From: Blastomyces gilchristii SLH14081
Taxonomy: Eukaryota > Ascomycota > Eurotiomycetes > Onygenales > Ajellomycetaceae
Assembly (NCBI RefSeq): GCF_000003855.2
Contig: NW_003101678.1
Location: 3,282,484-3,346,483 of the forward strand
Direction of reading: 5' to 3'
DNA: 64,000 nt
Shown here: one piece after another, positions 12,440 through 24,009 of the stretch
Numbering within the stretch: the stretch's first letter is position 1
Layout of the letters: the number at the start of each line of letters is the position of its first letter
Position numbers and translations under genes: made by a program
Notes under the pieces: generated by a model
The model's database searches: none
Told to the model about the DNA's origin: nothing
What the model saw: the letters and a program-made list of their open reading frames with translations, nothing else

Positions 12440-13900
12440 GTGTAATTCTTTACATTATGATTCTGGCATCTGCAGTTAAAGCAAGCTTGATGCTCACAAT
12501 ATCAAGATTTTTACTCAGAGAATCTCTTTTTCAGAGAATTCAGTACTTTAGTAATAGTATTCAGATCTAGATTTATTACATTCAGATATATGACTTATAT
12601 TATAAAAGTCTGATTATCTGTTCTTTATTAAGATATACTCAATTACAGTATTTTCTGTTATAATTGACTCACTTGTTTCTGTATAATGAGAATGTTATAT
12701 ACTTTCTTTACTGTGTCTAGTTATGAGATTAAGCATTTTCATTTCACTCTCAACTCAGATGTAAGATCATGAATAAAGATCTATAAATAGAAAGATATTG
12801 AAAGCTCTTCATTCAATATAAGATAGTATAAGCTGAAGTATATAAAGTATGATATAAGATTACTTACTTATCTACACTCAGTGAAGTGTTCATAATGCTT
12901 ATCTCATATATTCACTTTCTCAAAGTTATATAAGATTTATTTAAAAAACTTATTTTATATTTATAAGAATGAATATCATTCTGAGTCTGTGAGGTTTATC
13001 TTTTTATCAGTTATTTATAATAACTTTGCTTTTCTGTGTAGAAACACAGCAGATCTTAAGACTTATTGAAATTTCATTGACTATCTGTCTGTAAGTTCAC
13101 ATTTAATCTAATAGTATAATCATATCTGACTTAGTCAGCTAATTGCAGCATCATTTTTTCAGTCATTATTAAAGCTTGATAATTTCAGCAGATCTCTCAG
13201 CTTGATATATCTTATATTTGAGTTCTTATTCTGTGCAGCAGTCTCTGATAATGTGTATGCTTCTGAAGAGGTCATGAATAATCATGATAAGATCTTCAGA
13301 TTCAGTATAATTGTCTATCTGTGTAAATATTCAATCTCTCACTGCAGATCTACAACCTGATTTTCTCTATTCTTATTAATAGTGATAATTGTGTCAGTGA
13401 AGCTTTTCATAGTGAATACTTGATTCACAGTGAATACTAATTGTTATTTAGCTTTCATCTCAGTCTGTCACTGTGTTCACAAGGCCTCAATTTTGTTTAA
13501 AATTCTTGTATATATACAGAGCTTTGATTTCAGTTCAGCAGTCTCAGTCACTTTTCTTACTGCTTTAAGTAAACTCTCTGAGAAATTATCTTTAAGTTCA
13601 GGTAGCAGAGAAGAGTGTTATTCATATTAATTAGAAAAGATGTTCATTTCAGTGATTTCTCATTAATTATACAATATCTATTACTATATCATTATATGAT
13701 TATATTATAATATGATTATATTGTAATATGATTTCTGTTATTATTATACAACTTCAGTGATAATCATCTCTCTTTTATTCTTCTTTTAAGTAGAGAGTGA
13801 ACTTCTTTGAATTTGATTAATTACTTACATTTTCTTTTTCTCACATCTCATCTGTTCACATACATGGCATTTATCTGAGTGTGAAGTTTTTTCTCAATAA
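12440..13900 (-). pseudogene. Gypsy A gag with CCHC knuckle
   Basis: Minus strand between the 5' LTR and protease. The retroviral-type zinc knuckle is at about 12480-12440: C-F-N-C-R-C-Q-N-H-N-V-K-N-Y, where the final Cys of CX2CX4HX4C has become Tyr (TGC-to-TAC). The same motif is intact in element C (about 50221-50262). Gag would form the virus-like particle and bind element RNA. Broken by several stops. Confidence 0.75.
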
Positions 13901-14068
13901 GTGAAGCAGTATCAATTGAATACTCTTCTACTCACTGCTCTTTATACACTATCTTTTAAGACATTTTAAAACCACACTGACATGATAACTACAAATCACT
14001 TTGTAGATGAAATTATCACATTCTGAAGAAGCCTGCACTTCTCATCAGTTTTTAGACATGCTATCAGA

Positions 14069-14236
14069 TGTGATTCAAAGATTGCTTGAGTCAGTGTACA
14101 ATTGCAGGCATATACCGGCTTCTTATATACAGTACACTAAATTAATTGATGGCCGCTATGGCCCCCTTACATTTCGTAAGCAAGTTCGGAAGCGGCCGCG
14201 TTATTATCCGGCGGTCGTACGTTCTTCCGAACCACA
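14069..14236 (-). repeat. Gypsy A 5' LTR (168 bp), CpG-rich
   Basis: Plus-strand copy starts TGTGATTC and ends GAACCACA, so the minus-strand LTR is TG...CA. About 12 CpG sites survive. The plus-strand frame through it (14007-14258) is a shadow seen in several LTR copies. Confidence 0.92.
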
Positions 14237-14286
14237 GCAGCTCAGCATGCTTATATAGACTTACTTAATTAACAGATAAGCTTAGC
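14237..14286. other. Short unassigned segment
   Basis: Fifty bases between Gypsy A and the next MITE, continuing the target DNA left of 5458. It ends in the MITE duplication AGCTTAGC. Nothing else recognised. Confidence 0.5.
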
Positions 14287-14792
14287 TAGACTGACTGCTG
14301 AGATTATGAATTTCATATTTAATTTCATTTGATCTGATCTCATACATTTCTTGATGTGAATTCTGCTGAGACTAATCATTAAAAAAACATGCAAAGTAAC
14401 TATATATCAGATCTCAAAATGAGACTATGACTTAGAAAAATTAAGAAAGTGATCTCATTTGATTCTATTTAGTCTTATTCTTGGCATAAAGTTACTATTT
14501 TTAGACATTTTAAGGTTTTCTTTAGTCTATTTTTAATTTTTTAAAAAGTAACACTTTTTAGTAACACTCAAATGAGATTTAAAGTCATTTAAAGTAATAA
14601 AAATAATTTGAATTGAGAAGTGGAAATCATGATCTCATTTGAAAAATGTGATAAAAGTAGACAGTAAGTCTCACTGAGACAGTATGAGACTACTATCTCA
14701 TGTTAAAACTGTGTAATAGAATCAGTTGAATTGATAATGAGATCATTAAATATTCTGATCCTGGTCTCAGACATAGTCACACGGTCAGTCTA
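14287..14792 (-). mobile_element. hAT-like MITE copy 3
   Basis: 506 bp in reverse orientation, ending CGGTCAGTCTA on the plus strand. Duplication AGCTTAGC at 14279-14286 and 14793-14800. Confidence 0.93.
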
Positions 14793-14800
14793 AGCTTAGC

Positions 14801-15074
14801 AGTGGTAAAAGATATATCAGAATTCAAAAGAACATCATTTCTCATTCAAGCTATTACTGCTTTCTATCTAAAAAATCTGACATAAAATCAAGAGTAGTGA
14901 TTTATGAGAGAAAAAGATTAAGATATTAATTTTATCTGAGATTTGATATCATATCTGACTCCGATATTCTAGTGAGTGATATTATAGATAAAGAGAATAA
15001 GTTTGATACTATTCAACTCATAAATATCTATAATGAAAAGTCATTGAAAGAAAACAACAATACCATTGTTATCT
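14801..15074 (+). pseudogene. LINE ORF2 fragment (endonuclease region)
   Basis: Matches 58345-58575 of the full-length LINE: the start of the apurinic-type endonuclease including the block around FDIMSDSDILVG. It is a separate, older LINE relic directly before the 5' end of LINE B. No 5' or 3' end of its own is visible here. Possibly LINE B landed in it, but I see no target duplication to prove this. Confidence 0.75.
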
Positions 15075-16090
15075 CAACCGCTTCACCACGAACTCGCTCA
15101 ATTTTTCGAATAAGACCCCGCCGATAGATCCATCAAAAAGCCCTCGATCATACGAGCATTTTGACCCCATCGCCGACCGCATACCCCGTGTGGTGGTGGA
15201 GTTATCCAGCCAAATGTGAACCAGACGTTGTTCAAAACTCCTGTGTGGGATTATCCCCCATTCACCCCTACCACACCACAACCCCGGGCCAAATTGCCAT
15301 ACAAATTGTAAGGGGAAGAGACCTAGCCATATGTGTCAATCTTCTTGATTTTGGAAGATCTCTGATCTGTAATTGTGGAGATATCTGAGGAGCAATCTCC
15401 GCGAAAACCCTGTCTATCTTTGATGTTTCAAAACATCAACACCAAGTCTCACTCTCGTACCGCCCTTCCCAATCTGGCCCACCCCCAGCAGAAAACTACC
15501 AAAAGATACCTCAGCAATAATATCAAGCATATAATCAACAGACACATCTGAAGTGCATTCTCTGTGAAACCCTGTCGGTCTTTGATGTATCAAGACATCA
15601 ATGCCAAGTCCCACCCTTGTACCACCTCTTTCAATCTGGCCTATCCCCGGCAGAAAAATACAAAAAGATACCTCAGCAACTGTATTTGATACATATTCAG
15701 CAGACACAACAACTATAAAATCAGTATATTTCAAGATCTGACTGAGTCTTTGATCCCTGCACAGTGAGATATATTAAATCTGGTTTTAATATCTCAATAT
15801 TCAATAGATTCTGCAAGAGATTGAGAACAGCAATACTAGATTTCTATTGAATTTAAGAATTAACTTTATATTAATATAATCATTGACAAAGTCTTCTATT
15901 TTAAGATATAAATAATCAGTTTCTCTACATCCTGCTGACAATATTTATATTATTATATAGAAACAGACTTATATTGTCTATAATATCAAGACTCTAAAGA
16001 GAAAAAGTCTTGATAGAGAGTATACAGTAGTGCATATCTTAGCAGTTTCTATCTCATTCTTCTGCAGCAGTTAATGCAAAAAAAAAATCT
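15075..16090 (+). promoter_or_regulatory. LINE B 5' UTR with about 162-bp tandem repeat
   Basis: The first 330 bases are GC-richer with CpG retained. Then two related units follow, starting at CCCTGTC near 15408 and 15570 (period about 162). Each contains a variant of TTTGATGT.TC..A..CATCAA, then ACCAAGTC, then GATACCTCAGCAA. The same pair exists at 55195-55500. Tandem 5' UTR monomers act as promoters in some LINEs; that role here is inference. The two long minus-strand frames in this region (15281-15069 and 15734-15414) look like shadows. Confidence 0.6.
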
Positions 16091-16745
16091 TAGAATCAGT
16101 TTTTTACTTCTCTTGAAAAAGGAAGGTGTTTTTCTCTGAGTTTTATACAATATTCTTACAAAGAATTAAAAACAGAGTTATTTTTTATTATAATTTCATA
16201 TTCTTTTAAGTAAGAATTACTTTTTCAGTGACTGAAGAGCTTTCATTAATACTTAATTCTCTTTTATACTCTTTATTAACTGATTTGAGTTACACACTTG
16301 TTATGTGAGAAGAATTGAATAATTTAGAATAAAATTAAATAGTTTTAATCAATTTCTCTGCAAAAAATTGACTTATTTTTCATCAGTTTTTCTCTCAAAA
16401 ACTGTCATATCATCTGATTTATTATTAATTAATATCATACTTTTTCTCACAATATCTCAAGAAAGAGTTTGTAAAGATTTTATTAATTTATCTTAAAAAT
16501 TAATTTTAGTTTATTAGATTCTCTTCAAAAATCTAACCTAGTTACTGAACTAGTGTGAAAAAAATCAGGTGTTTTATATATAAAAGTCTTTCATTCTTCT
16601 TTTGAAATAGTCTGATTAACTTTTCAATTGAAAATAGACTAATAAATCTCTCAATTGAAACAGTCTGACTAACTTTTCATTTAAAAATAGACTGATAAAT
16701 CACTCAATTGAAACAGTCTGATTAACTTTTCATTCAGTGAGTAAA

Positions 16746-17646
16746 ATGAGTTCAAGAGTATACTCAGTTAATGTGAAAAAAGATGTTTTCTCAGATACTG
16801 TTCCTGAGATTGAAATTCTAAACAGAAGAAAGAAGAAAGAAATAGAGAACTAACAAGTTCTTGAATTACAGAAACTTGAAAAAGTAAGCAAAGTTCTTGA
16901 AGAACAGTATCTGAGTGAGAAGAATGAAGAAGTTCTGTTAATTCTTCATACTCAGACTAGACAACTATAAGAGATGATCAAGTTCAAACTTGGAATTTCA
17001 AACATAATTTAAAAAACATTGAAAACTTCTAGTACAGTCACTGACTCTTCTTCATCTTCTACTTCTTCATCTTCATCTTCAAATCAGAAGAAAACATATA
17101 CTTAAGCAGCAGAATCTGCTGTCTCTAACCTTGCTATCTTAAAATCTGCTCAAAATTCTGAGAAAACTGAGAAGAATATTACTCAGATCTCTGTTCATAG
17201 AAAAGAAGAGAAAAAAATGTAAAAAGAGAAAAACTTTTAAATCTTCAGAAAAAGAAGACTTATTCTCAAAGTCTCAAATCAAAAGATCTTGCAAAGAAAT
17301 AAGCTAAACTCAAATCTCATTTTCAGAATTAGAAATAAAATTAATCAGCAGTTCTTTTCTCAGTTAATGACTGATATTGCAGTTTAAAAATCAGTTATAG
17401 CTTCAATTAAGCTATCTTTCTTTAAAAATTCCATTATTTTAACTACAATGCCTGAATTCAGTGCAGAATTCCTCATTCAGAATAAGAATCTCTGAAAATC
17501 AGTAATAGAATCTCTACTGAATACAACAATTCTATCTGAGAGAGATGAAAAGTGAGATAAATTCATTCTTTATAATATTTCAGTTGAAATTTTTGACTGT
17601 GAGAAAGAAATGCTACTTCTCAAAAATAAATTAGAAGAATACAATT
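16746..17646 (+). pseudogene. LINE B ORF1, 5' part
   Basis: ATG at 16746 aligns with 56529 of the intact copy. It encodes the N-terminal charged/coiled-coil-like and Ser/Lys-rich parts of the LINE RNA-binding protein. Many RIP-type stops. Interrupted at 17646 by Gypsy D; it resumes at 23292 in the frame expected after removing 5645 bases. Confidence 0.8.
17642..17646. repeat. Gypsy D target duplication, left (CAATT)
   Basis: Pairs with 23287-23291; the intact LINE has the single site near 57456. Confidence 0.9.
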
Positions 17647-17918
17647 TGTAAGAGGCCTACGCCGAATAGATCAGTATAATATTTATAGATCTTATATAAC
17701 AAAGTGAAAAACATTAGAGAAGAAAAGAAAGAGAAAGTGTGAGAATCAGCAATTGAAGTGAATATTTATATACATACATAGTGAAGCTTTGAAGTGAAAG
17801 AATAGAAATTCCACGAGTTTTTCAGCTGAGAATCAGTCACTGAAAATTGAAGCTTTTGACAGAATCTGTGAAGTGTAATGAAATAATCTATATGATTGAT
17901 CAGGCGCAGCTTGTCACA
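17647..17918 (-). repeat. Gypsy D 3' LTR (272 bp)
   Basis: Plus-strand copy starts TGTAAGAGGCC and ends TTGTCACA. About 4 CpG remain. Confidence 0.9.
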
Positions 17919-18099
17919 TTAGCTCTCTCTTTTCAGAAGTAATATAACGTTGTGAGTGAGTAGTTCTCATCAGTCAAGAGCTGCAGTCTCAGATAATGTG
18001 AAGCTCAGAGTTTAGATCAGATGATCATAGCTGACTCATTTCACAAGATATTGTCAGCTGCGGCTGCAGGGTCTCTTAACAAGAATATCTTCAATCTCT

Positions 18100-21000
18100 C
18101 ATTCAAGTTTGTTATCTTCTTCTATGATCTCTGACAGCTGTCAGTCAGAAGTCAGTTGAGAAGAGAACAGATCAGTGACAGTACAGCAGAGCAAGCTTAT
18201 ATGAAAGATATTATAAATCTCTGATAATGTATCAAGGTGATAGTTATAACTGTCTAGAACTTCTATCACTTTATACTTTGTATGATGATAATTCAGTGTG
18301 TAAGATAAGTATCTAATCTGTCTATTCTTAAAATTCAATCATATCAGATCTTCTATCTTATATTACTCAGCAGAGTCTTGATGAACATTGATTTAGTTCT
18401 CTTAATCTTGTTTAGTACTTGTCATGAAGGCTTCTGCTCAGTCACAGACATCTTAGAGCTTTATTACTATATTATCAGCAATCTGAATCAGACTGCAAAG
18501 GTTGAGTGTGAACTGTGTGATCTCTAGAAGATTCAACACTTTCATGTGATAATCATATGTAAGAAAGAACAGACTTATATCTGTTAAAACAGCATCTCAA
18601 TCATTGATAGTGATCTCTGCATGTAGAAGAAGATCATGTCAATCATCTTATAAGTGATTACAGAACTTATAAAGATAATTCTTTACAGTCTGAATTATTC
18701 ATTCTGATGCATCATCAATGTCAGAGTGATAGACAGTTAATAAACAGTGTGTAATCTTAAAAACTTGACAGATTCTTGTTCAGAAAATACTTACAAATTG
18801 ACAGTCTTAATCTGATACTATAGATCTCAGTAATTCATATATCTGATAGAATAAGCTTCATAGAAAGACTTCAGTAACTTGTTCAGCATTCATCTTATTA
18901 TAAGATTCTAATATTACATCTTTACTTAATCAGTTCATAATAATCAGAACATTTCTACAATTCTTGCTCTCAGAAAGATCAATAGTGAAGTTAATTATTA
19001 CATCTCATCAAATTCTATCAGAGACATCAAACAGTTTCAGGAGGTCTTTTCTACAATTCTTTTATAAAGTGATAGAGAAACAACAGTTGCAGTTTCAGAC
19101 AAAGTATCTGATGCTGTTCAATATCTCAGATCAGTAGAATTCTTGAGAGATTATTTAATACAGTTGTTCACAACTCAGATAATCAGTTATACATGAATTA
19201 TACATCTCTTACATTATTAAAGTGTGTAGAGGTTTAGACTGAGGAACTCAACATCATTCACAGAATTATAGAGTGTTACTATCATTAATTGAACATTTTG
19301 AGATATCAGTCTTTATACATAGTTCTGAAGAAAATCAAGACACTTCTTGTTATACTGCTTCAGTGAGGGCCTGGAGAAGTTCATCAGCTCAGGCTGTTAT
19401 ATATCACAGTTTATTCAGTGTGTGAGAAGTTGAGATATTGATATCAGTATCAGTGACAGTTCAAAGAGAGAATGTTCTAATCACAGAAGTATGTATAATG
19501 TCATGAGTTGTTTCATCTTGATCAACTAATATCTTCAGATCTAAGAGTCAGTATTTCTGATTCGTTCAACAGATATCTGTTACATTGAAAGATATATGTT
19601 ACTCTTATTATGAGAAAGCATCTGTTATCAAGTTCTGACTGCTGAAGTGATAGTGTATAGTGAAATGAAAACAGCTTAATAGCTCAGATTATCATATCTG
19701 ATATTCAGTAAGCTTACAGATAATTGTGAAATACTTGAGATTCTTATGATCTGTGATTATCTCAAATTTGAAGATACTTCAGAGTTCAGAGTCTCATTCT
19801 TCTAGATAGTGTATAATCACAAGAAGTTTCTTATTGTAGATCTTGTAATTGTATTCAGCAGGACTCAGTTTCTTAGATACAAAGACACATGATTATAAGA
19901 CATCTTTATCATTATATTACAATATAGCTTCATCTGTGACATTGTCAGAGAAATCAGCTTCAATAGCTATCTCATAATCACAATTAAATATTATCAGCAG
20001 AGAAGTATTAATGAACATCTTCTTTATTCATATGAATACAGCTTTAATGTCTGCTGATTACTGAAACATTAAATTCTTCTTAATAAGTTCTGTAAGTGAT
20101 CTCATAATATCTGAGAAGTTTCATATAAATCATCAATGAAAGTTAGCAAATCTGATAAAGCTTCATACATCTTTCACAGTATATGAAGCTTCTCACTTAA
20201 GAATAGCAGAGATCTTCTCAGAATTCATTTAAATTCTCTTATCAGCTTCTATGATAAAATCTAGATATTTTGTACTCTTGACTTCAAAATCACACTTGTT
20301 AATATCTATTGATAGTTTTATCTCTTATAATTGTTATAATACTCTCTGCACATGTTCTTAATACTCCTTTCTGAATTCATTGATGAAGATGAGAATGTCA
20401 TCTAGATATGCAGATACAAACTTATCAAGTAAATCTTACAGTGCTTAGTTAATATACTTCTGAAATGTACTGAGAGCATTAGTCAGTTCAAAGAGTGTGA
20501 CTACTTATTCAAAAAGATTATAATATATTCAAAATGCTGTAAGTCATTCATCTTCTTCAGTGATACAAATCTTATGAAATGTGATAATAACATCTAGCTT
20601 TGTAAATCATTGAGCTCGTCTGATATATGCTAGAATTTCATTGATAAGAGATAAGAGATAATGATCTTTCTTTGTCAATCTGTTCAGATCTTGATAGTTC
20701 ACACAGAATTGAAGTTCTCTATCTGATTTCTTTGCAAAGAGAATAGAAGCTGCAGCAGAAGAGTTGCTAACATGTATGAATTCCTTATTTAACAGATCAT
20801 TGAGTGTCTTTCAAAGAAGAAGAAATTCATCTCAAGACATATTATAAAGAAGGCCTTATGATGACTTAAGATTCTTATTATTCTTCTGTTCTAACTTGAT
20901 ACTGTGATTCACTTCTGAGCCTTGTAAAGAAGATATATTCATAATATTATCTTGTCAGAAGACATCTAGATATTCATGATATTATTGAGAAAGTTTTGTA

Positions 21001-22800
21001 TAAGAATCTGTTATTATAGTACAGAATAACTTCTCTAGAGCCTTCTTAATATTGACCAGTCTGATGAAATGAATTGATATATGATTCTGCTATCAGTGAC
21101 TTTGTCAGTGATCTCACTGATAACTTCTTTTTCAGAGTATTTCATAAGTATTGACAGAGATCTGTATAAGGTTCATAGTCTTATGAATATTATCTTCATG
21201 AATTCTATCATTGTTAGAAAATATTATACTCCTGTTTTAAGTATTCAGCAAGATGCCTTGTTCAGATAGTCAGGCAAGTTCTAGTATAAGATTATAGTCA
21301 AGATTATCAACTTTATATACATAGACATCTTTACATTGATATTCTCTGACATCTATGTTTAGTTTCATCATGTAACAGATTTGAATATCTTTTAAATCAT
21401 CAAATTCTGCAAGAAGTCAGAGTTTTAATGAGAGAATACACTGAAGATTATAACATCTTACAACTGAAGATTTAATCATTGTATAATGACATAGACTGCT
21501 GTCTATCATGGCTGTCATATTATACATATTATCAATCACAGTAGATACAAGAATCATATTCATTGTCATTTTCTCTTCAAATCATTGTCATTCAATCTCT
21601 TCAAGCTTCTGTTTACAAATTTGAATAGGAGCTAATCTTTTCTCTGTTTCATCAGAGCATCTTCATAGTTATCTTTCAAATCTTTCTTTAATACAATGTG
21701 GTTAACATGAACAGACACTGATCTGTTCTTTGAATGAGAAGATACTGATCTTTCTCTTGAGTAACGAGATATATAGACTGATTGACAGGTGAAAGTGATG
21801 TGTTCTGATCAGTTACCATTGATACACACTTCTCATTGACATTGATCAGTGACTTCTTCAGAAGTGATCCCAGGAACTCAGAAGCCTGTTCAGACAGCAG
21901 AGACTCTTGCTTATGCATAGACATTCAAGTCTACTCAATTCATAACATCTGCATCATTGTTGTTATTCCTCAGTGCAGGTGTATAAGTGACTGAGTTATT
22001 TCTCAGCACAGGTGTATGAGTGTAACATCTTCTGTCACTGTTCTGTATACTCTTGAGCTTGATAAGATGATCATTCAATGTTCAGAGTTATATGCAGAAA
22101 CCTTCATAAGTCTGATCTTCATCTACACTTACAAGAGCCTGTAAAAGTGTAACAGTTAATATCTTCTTAAGCATGCTAATCTTTATTTAATTCTTCTAAG
22201 ATTGACCATCTGCTTCTAGAATCTTGATATTGAAGTCAGAGATAAATGTTGTGAGAGAAGTATTTCTCTGTCAGACACTCTGTAATCAATCTAATACTTT
22301 CTGTTGCATGACAGTGTCTCAGAACAGAATATCAAGATGTTTGATAATATTATCAGATGTTCACAATGCTGATTCACATGCTTTCATTCATGAATGAAAC
22401 TTCTGTTTCATATGATTCTTCAATCATTCATTGATATATCAATCTTGATTGATTAGTGAACTGATGATATCTTCATCTACACTCAGTTTCACAAGCATTT
22501 CTATTCTTCATAATGAGTAGAGAGTGAGATCAGAAGTATTGAAATATATGAGAGCATCTAAGTATTCTTTTAATGCTTTTATATTCAATTCTGTAGATGT
22601 TGAAATTGCATGAGTTCCTTGTTGAGTTAATCATTGAATTTCCTTATATTGAAGTTGTTGAGTTGCATGCATATCAGCTATCTGTTGCTGTTGTAATTTC
22701 AACATTGCTCAGAGTCACTGTGATATCACATCTATGCTTGTGTTCAAGAGTTCTTTCATATGATCATTAGACATGATTATATCGATTATCAGATGTGTAA
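18100..22800 (-). pseudogene. Gypsy D gag-pol
   Basis: Minus strand. The integrase C-terminus is at 18338-18141 (HTKYKVIEVLDSYNYHLDT, the GPF/Y-type module after the catalytic core). The RT active site near 20416-20388 keeps YLDDILIF. The protease region is around 21560-21330 and gag at 21700-22790, which includes a Gln-rich stretch near 22620-22720. Stops are frequent. Compared with this copy, element E lacks 868 bp (22427 to 21559) and 207 bp (18689 to 18482). The live protein set would be a standard Gypsy polyprotein; this copy is dead. I did not find a clear tRNA primer-binding site after the 5' LTR. Confidence 0.8.
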
Positions 22801-23050
22801 TTATATGAATATCTCATATGTCTGTGATGTCAGAACTCTCAGGTCTTTCACTGACATTCTCTTTATAAGATCTTACTCTCTTCATAAGATCTTGTTGCAG
22901 GGTCAGAGTGACTGATGAGCAAGCTTCTATCTAAAAACTCAGTACTCACTTAACTGTTTGACTGTTTCTCTATTTCTTATGCATTATTACATGTTCAGAT
23001 ATCTCAGTGAGTAATCATTTCTAATAAGAAGATAATGAACATTTTTCAAG

Positions 23051-23286
23051 TGTAAGAGATCTACACTGAATAGGAAAAATGTTAGAGAAGGAAAGAAAGA
23101 GAAAGTGTGGAAATCAGCAATTGAAGTGAATATTTATATGTGTACATGGTGGAGCTTCGGGGCGGAAGAATAGGAATTCCATGGGTTTTTCAGCTGAGGA
23201 TCGGCGACCGAGAATCGGAGCTTTCGGCGGAATCTGTGAAGTGTAATGAAATAGTCTATATGATTGATCGGGCGCAGCTCGTCACA
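23051..23286 (-). repeat. Gypsy D 5' LTR (236 bp), CpG-rich, shortened
   Basis: Ends GCTCGTCACA on the plus strand. About 11 CpG remain. Missing about 36 bp after GAATA near 23072, i.e. in the U5 side. The plus-strand frame 23140-23325 is a shadow. Confidence 0.9.
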
Positions 23287-23291
23287 CAATT

Positions 23292-23990
23292 CTATTCAAC
23301 TGAGAAAAGAGTCTGTATAACTTAATTCAATTAAGTTCAGACAAAGCAGAAGAAATGCCTCTATTCTAGTATATATAAAGATACTTAAATAATCAAGAAT
23401 CTCTGAAGTAAGAGTAGCAGATTTGAAAATAAGAGTTCATGAATACAAAGACTTAAGAATGAATCTCAAAGCTCAAACACAGTGTTCAAACTGTCAAAGA
23501 TATGAATACTTTGCAATCTCTTGTTTCAGAGTCTCAAAATGTGCATTCTGTGCTAGAGATCACAAAACTAGTAAGTATAAATGTTAAATATGCTTAAAAA
23601 GAGATGAAATATATCAATATACTCTGCTTAAATGCTTTAATTGTAAAGAAAACCATGCATCTAGTTCAAAAGAATGTGTATTTACTTCAAGAACTCAGAA
23701 AAACTGAAGAAAAGATGAAGCTCAAAGTAAATCTAAAACTGAAGAGAAAAGTCAAGTCAGTAAATCTACAACTATAAGCTTAAAAAGAAGAAACTCTCAA
23801 CTATTTAAATCTTCAAACTTCAATTCTTCAGTTAAATGTAAACAGAATTTGAATTCTTAAATATATATTAAGATTAGAGAATTGAGAAATGACTCTGATG
23901 ATAAACTAGATAGAATGTAAGTAGTTAAGATTTCTGCTTTTCAAAATAGTTATAATCTACTATCTGATGATAGTGATTGAATTCTACTCT
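23292..23990 (+). pseudogene. LINE B ORF1, 3' part with zinc knuckles
   Basis: Continues ORF1 after Gypsy D. The Cys/His-rich block at about 23480-23700 matches 57640-57865, with Cys pairs such as CSNCQRYEYF and CFNCKE. One knuckle Cys codon is now a stop. It would bind the LINE RNA in the ribonucleoprotein. It is followed by the short intergenic part and ORF2. Confidence 0.8.
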
Positions 23991-24009
23991 ATCTTCACTC
24001 TTCTTTAGT

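Larger units (their letters stand above)
5458..14236 (-). mobile_element. Ty3/Gypsy element A (family 1), full length with nested MITE
   Basis: Bounded by 168-bp LTRs (14069-14236 is 5', 5458-5625 is 3') with a 4-bp duplication GCAG (5454-5457 and 14237-14240). Without the MITE and its duplication it is about 8.3 kb. Minus-strand order is gag with a CCHC knuckle, protease, RT, RNase H, integrase with an H2C2 zinc domain, i.e. the Gypsy order, followed by an unusually long region of roughly 2.5 kb before the 3' LTR. All frames are broken by RIP-type stops. Confidence 0.9.
17647..23286 (-). mobile_element. Ty3/Gypsy element D (family 2)
   Basis: LTRs at 17647-17918 (3') and 23051-23286 (5'), 5-bp duplication CAATT. 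The 5.1-kb internal part reads on the minus strand as gag, protease, RT, RNase H, integrase. A purine-rich tract (GAAAAGAGAGAGCTAA in the element strand) lies next to the 3' LTR, fitting a polypurine tract. The 5' LTR lacks about 36 bp present in the 3' LTR and in the LTRs of elements E and F. It is inserted in LINE B ORF1. Confidence 0.92.

Noticed and set aside
14007..14258. Plus-strand frame shared by LTRs (also near 5411 and 44414)
   Set aside because: Falls inside or across the 168-bp LTR with different fused starts in each copy; explained by LTR similarity.
15069..15281. Conserved minus-strand protein of about 70 residues in the LINE 5' UTR (also at 54850-55071)
   Set aside because: Conserved because the DNA is conserved and little mutated. 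Other frames (15161-15388 plus) are also open, it is antisense to the element, and it shows no domain.
15414..15734. 106-residue minus-strand frame with an internal two-fold repeat
   Set aside because: The repeat is the 162-bp nucleotide tandem (162 is divisible by 3), so frame and repeat follow without selection on protein.
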